From NCBI GenBank assembly GCA_903918555.1, contig CAIXEV010000023.1:1-7133 (forward strand): 7,133 bases of DNA, read 5' to 3'. The position numbers were made by a program, and so were the translations under genes. The notes beneath the pieces are model-generated. The model did not search any database, was not told the origin of the DNA, and saw only the letters and a program-made list of their open reading frames with translations. Shown one piece after another: positions 5,796-7,133 of the stretch. The stretch comes from an uncultured bacterium. Its GTDB lineage: Bacteria > Planctomycetota > Phycisphaerae > Phycisphaerales > SM1A02. Positions within the stretch are counted from its first letter, which is position 1, and the number at the start of each line of letters is the position of its first letter.

Positions 5796-6078
5796 GAAAC
5801 GAAGACGCGCGCCGTTCAAGCGCGCGCCACTCGTCACGACCCGGAATGAGCTTGCCGGGATTGAGGTTCGGCACACCCGTCGCCGCCGCGTCGGTCGTCG
5901 CGTCGGTCATCGCGTCGGTCATCGCGTCGGTCGTCGCGTCGGTCGTCACGGTCGGGTTCGCCGTCGCGGCATGAACAACGGCATCCAGCGAGACTCCGCC
6001 AGCCGACAACCCCGCCGCTCCTTTCAGGGTCGCGGCAGCGATGGATTCGAGTCCTGGGGTCGGGGTGACCGGAGACAT
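5788..6078 (-). CDS. Hypothetical protein with T-D-A-[TM] tandem repeats, 96 aa
   Basis: I do not recognise a family. The proposed product begins M-S-P-V-T-P-T-P-G-L-E-S-I-A and contains an alanine/glycine-rich, probably helical first half (about 10-40). A low-complexity stretch at about 44-64 follows, made of T-T-D-A and M-T-D-A units encoded by a 12-bp DNA repeat. The tail N-L-N-P-G-K-L-I-P-G-R-D-E-W-R-A-L-E-R-R is more ordinary and protein-like. There is no signal peptide or membrane segment. ATG 6078 is preferred over the longer open frame to 6141, which would need a TTG start; an AGGA lies upstream but 11 nt away, a weak site. The gene is convergent with the GNAT gene, ending inside the palindrome pair, and divergent from uvrA. 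Third codon positions are mostly G or C but less so than in the neighbours. It may be a real small gene, a decayed one, or chance; I lean slightly to real because the non-repeat parts avoid the arginine-rich composition of antisense shadows. Confidence 0.42.
   Translation of the reverse strand: MSPVTPTPGLESIAAATLKGAAGLSAGGVSLDAVVHAATANPTVTTDATTDAMTDAMTDATTDAAATGVPNLNPGKLIPGRDEWRALERRASSFRV
5888..5947. repeat. Five tandem copies of a 12-bp unit, GCGTCGGTCRTC
   Basis: Five consecutive units starting at 5888, 5900, 5912, 5924 and 5936 are identical except for the tenth base, which is G in units 1, 4 and 5 and A in units 2 and 3. A degraded sixth copy may follow from 5948. The unit length is a multiple of three, so changes in copy number would keep the minus-strand frame open, where it encodes T-D-A-[TM]. 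The region is a candidate for copy-number variation between strains. Confidence 0.85.
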
Positions 6079-6233
6079 CAGCGAACAATTCCTACGATGG
6101 GTTTCGGCAGATGAAGGCAAGCGAACGCAAAAACAGTCCAAATTCCCCTCGGCGGCGGGGCAGACGCGCGTCCAGCGCAGGTATTCCGCCAGTTCTGCGC
6201 CAGCGAGCGCGGGGCTCGGGGGCGTGACTCCCC

Positions 6234-6239
6234 TATCAT
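6234..6239 (+). promoter_or_regulatory. -10 element TATCAT just upstream of uvrA
   Basis: TATCAT matches the -10 consensus at five of six positions and ends 9 nt before ATG 6249, which places the predicted transcription start about 2-4 nt ahead of the start codon. There is no -35-like hexamer at the usual distance, and no Shine-Dalgarno sequence. The arrangement parallels the TACAAT box before the DJ-1-like gene and suggests a leaderless mRNA. No LexA-type box (CTGT-N8-ACAG or GAAC-N4-GTTC) was seen in the 170 bp between this gene and the divergent hypothetical gene. Confidence 0.42.
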
Positions 6240-6248
6240 CGTCGCCCC

Positions 6249-7133
6249 ATGGCCACGCCCGAGAAGTCGATTCGCGTCCGAGGTGCGCGCGAGCACAACC
6301 TCAAGAACCTCTCGGTCGAGATCCCGCGCGACAAGCTCGTGGTGATCACAGGCGTGTCCGGCTCGGGCAAGAGCTCGCTCGCGTTCGACACGATCTTCGC
6401 GGAAGGCCAGCGCAAGTACATGGAGTCGCTCTCCGCGTACGCGCGCCAGTTCCTCGACCAGATGCAGAAGCCGAATGTCGAGGCGATCGAGGGCCTGCCG
6501 CCGACCATCGCGATCGAGCAGCGCTCGGGCGGGCATAGCCCGCGCTCGATCGTGGCGACGACGACCGAGATCTGGGACTACCTGCGACTTCTGTACGCGC
6601 GCTGCGGCACGCCGACCTGCTGGCACACCGAGGAGACCGGCAAGGGGAAGTCGAAGTCGGTGCGCTGCTGCGGCAAGGAGATCAGCGCGTCGAATCCGAG
6701 CCAGATCGTCGAGACGCTGGTGACGAAGTTCGCCGGCAAGCGCGCGATGCTGTGCGCGCCGGTCATCCGCGCGAAGAAGGGCTTTCACCGCGAGGTGCTC
6801 GAGGGACTGCAGAAGCAGGGTCTCGTGCGCGCCCGCGCCAACGGCAAGGTCGTCGACCTGCGCGAGGTGCTCAAAAACGGCGGCGAGAATCCGCTTGGTT
6901 TCGGCCGCTACGAGATGAACGACATCGACGCGGTCGTCGACCGCATCGTGCTCGAGGAATCCGCGCGGCAACGGATCGCCGAGAGCGTCGAGACGGCGCT
7001 GAAGCTCGCCGAGGGCTCGCTTGTCGTGCTGATCGAGGATACGACCGGCAAGGATGCAGGCAAGGATGCAGGCGCGAAGGACGGCTGGACCGAGCACCGC
7101 TACAGCGAGAAGTTCGCCTGCCCCGACCACCCC
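6249..7133 (+). CDS. uvrA: UvrABC system protein A (excinuclease ABC subunit A), N-terminal part
   Basis: UvrA is the ABC-type ATPase that dimerises, finds DNA lesions and loads UvrB. The frame is open from ATG 6249 to the window end, giving 295 residues, about a third of a normal UvrA (roughly 940). Visible landmarks are I-R-V-R-G-A-R-E-H-N-L-K-N-L (8-21), Walker A GVSGSGKSS (35-43), F-A-E-G-Q-R-K-Y-M-E-S-L-S-A-Y-A-R-Q-F-L (50-69), the Q-loop region A-I-E-Q-R-S (88-93), and T-E-I-W-D-Y-L-R-L-L-Y-A-R (106-118). The UvrB-binding region follows. Two oddities: the cysteine pair that usually reads C-P-x-C-G after the A-R-x-G motif is split here (C119, C124, then C140-C141-G) by about 15 lysine-rich residues, and the first half of the later zinc finger reads C-P-D-H (291-294) instead of C-P-x-C. 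A short tandem repeat encodes G-K-D-A twice at 267-274. The signature motif, second ATPase half and C-terminal zinc finger lie beyond the window. Confidence 0.97.
   Translation, partial: MATPEKSIRVRGAREHNLKNLSVEIPRDKLVVITGVSGSGKSSLAFDTIFAEGQRKYMESLSAYARQFLDQMQKPNVEAIEGLPPTIAIEQRSGGHSPRSIVATTTEIWDYLRLLYARCGTPTCWHTEETGKGKSKSVRCCGKEISASNPSQIVETLVTKFAGKRAMLCAPVIRAKKGFHREVLEGLQKQGLVRARANGKVVDLREVLKNGGENPLGFGRYEMNDIDAVVDRIVLEESARQRIAESVETALKLAEGSLVVLIEDTTGKDAGKDAGAKDGWTEHRYSEKFACPDHP
7047..7070 (+). repeat. Two tandem copies of a 12-bp unit inside uvrA
   Basis: GGCAAGGATGCA occurs twice in a row with no mismatch (7047-7058 and 7059-7070), encoding G-K-D-A twice, followed by the partly similar G-A-K-D-G. 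The unit keeps the frame. It falls in a likely surface loop just before the zinc-finger region and looks like recent slippage. Confidence 0.8.

Noticed and set aside
5888..5947. CRISPR array or iteron origin
   Set aside because: The units are contiguous 12-mers with no spacers, and no replication or cas genes are nearby.
6079..6248. SOS (LexA) operator upstream of uvrA
   Set aside because: Neither CTGT-N8-ACAG nor GAAC-N4-GTTC was found on reading the interval; other LexA motifs used in some phyla cannot be excluded.
6078..7130. Long minus-strand frame opposite uvrA
   Set aside because: Antisense of a clear UvrA coding region; no recognisable protein features.

Overview
The window is high-GC bacterial DNA. 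It most resembles a planctomycete, probably of the Phycisphaerae type. The main clue is an exported protein ending in a two-loop dockerin-like calcium motif (D-x-D-x-D-G-x-V-x-x-x-D followed by L-A-I-L-L-x-x-W), which is very common in that group. The UvrA and UvrB sequences and the near-absence of Shine-Dalgarno sequences fit this. The taxonomic call is an inference.

Layout: (1) 1-549, C-terminal part of an FtsX/MacB-type ABC transporter permease, cut by the window start. (2) 575-2701, complete uvrB, the damage-verifying helicase-like subunit of nucleotide excision repair. (3) 2708-3037, minus strand, a 109-residue hypothetical membrane protein convergent with uvrB with only 6 bp between the stop codons. 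(4) 3171-3965, an Hsp31-like DJ-1/PfpI-superfamily protein with a lipoprotein signal. (5) 3966-4299, a non-coding stretch with several perfect inverted repeats and a weak promoter candidate. (6) 4300-5244, an exported protein of uncertain function with an amidotransferase-fold-like core and a C-terminal dockerin-like pair. (7) 5241-5771, a PaiA-like GNAT acetyltransferase overlapping the previous gene by 4 bp. (8) 5788-6078, minus strand, a possible small repeat-bearing hypothetical protein, with a double palindrome at its 3' end. (9) 6249-7133, the first 295 codons of uvrA, cut by the window end.

How the genes relate: uvrA and uvrB encode partners of the same excision-repair complex and lie on the same strand about 3.5 kb apart, but they are not one operon, because two minus-strand genes lie between them. 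The DJ-1-like lipoprotein could fit a broad damage-control theme (glyoxal/methylglyoxal stress), but this is only inference from adjacency. The dockerin protein and the acetyltransferase are probably translationally coupled.

I found no new multi-gene system, CRISPR array, RNA gene or insertion sequence. The observations most worth checking are the apparent leaderless starts of several genes, the paired palindrome and 12-bp tandem repeat between the GNAT gene and uvrA, and unusual zinc-site and helicase-motif residues in UvrA and UvrB.
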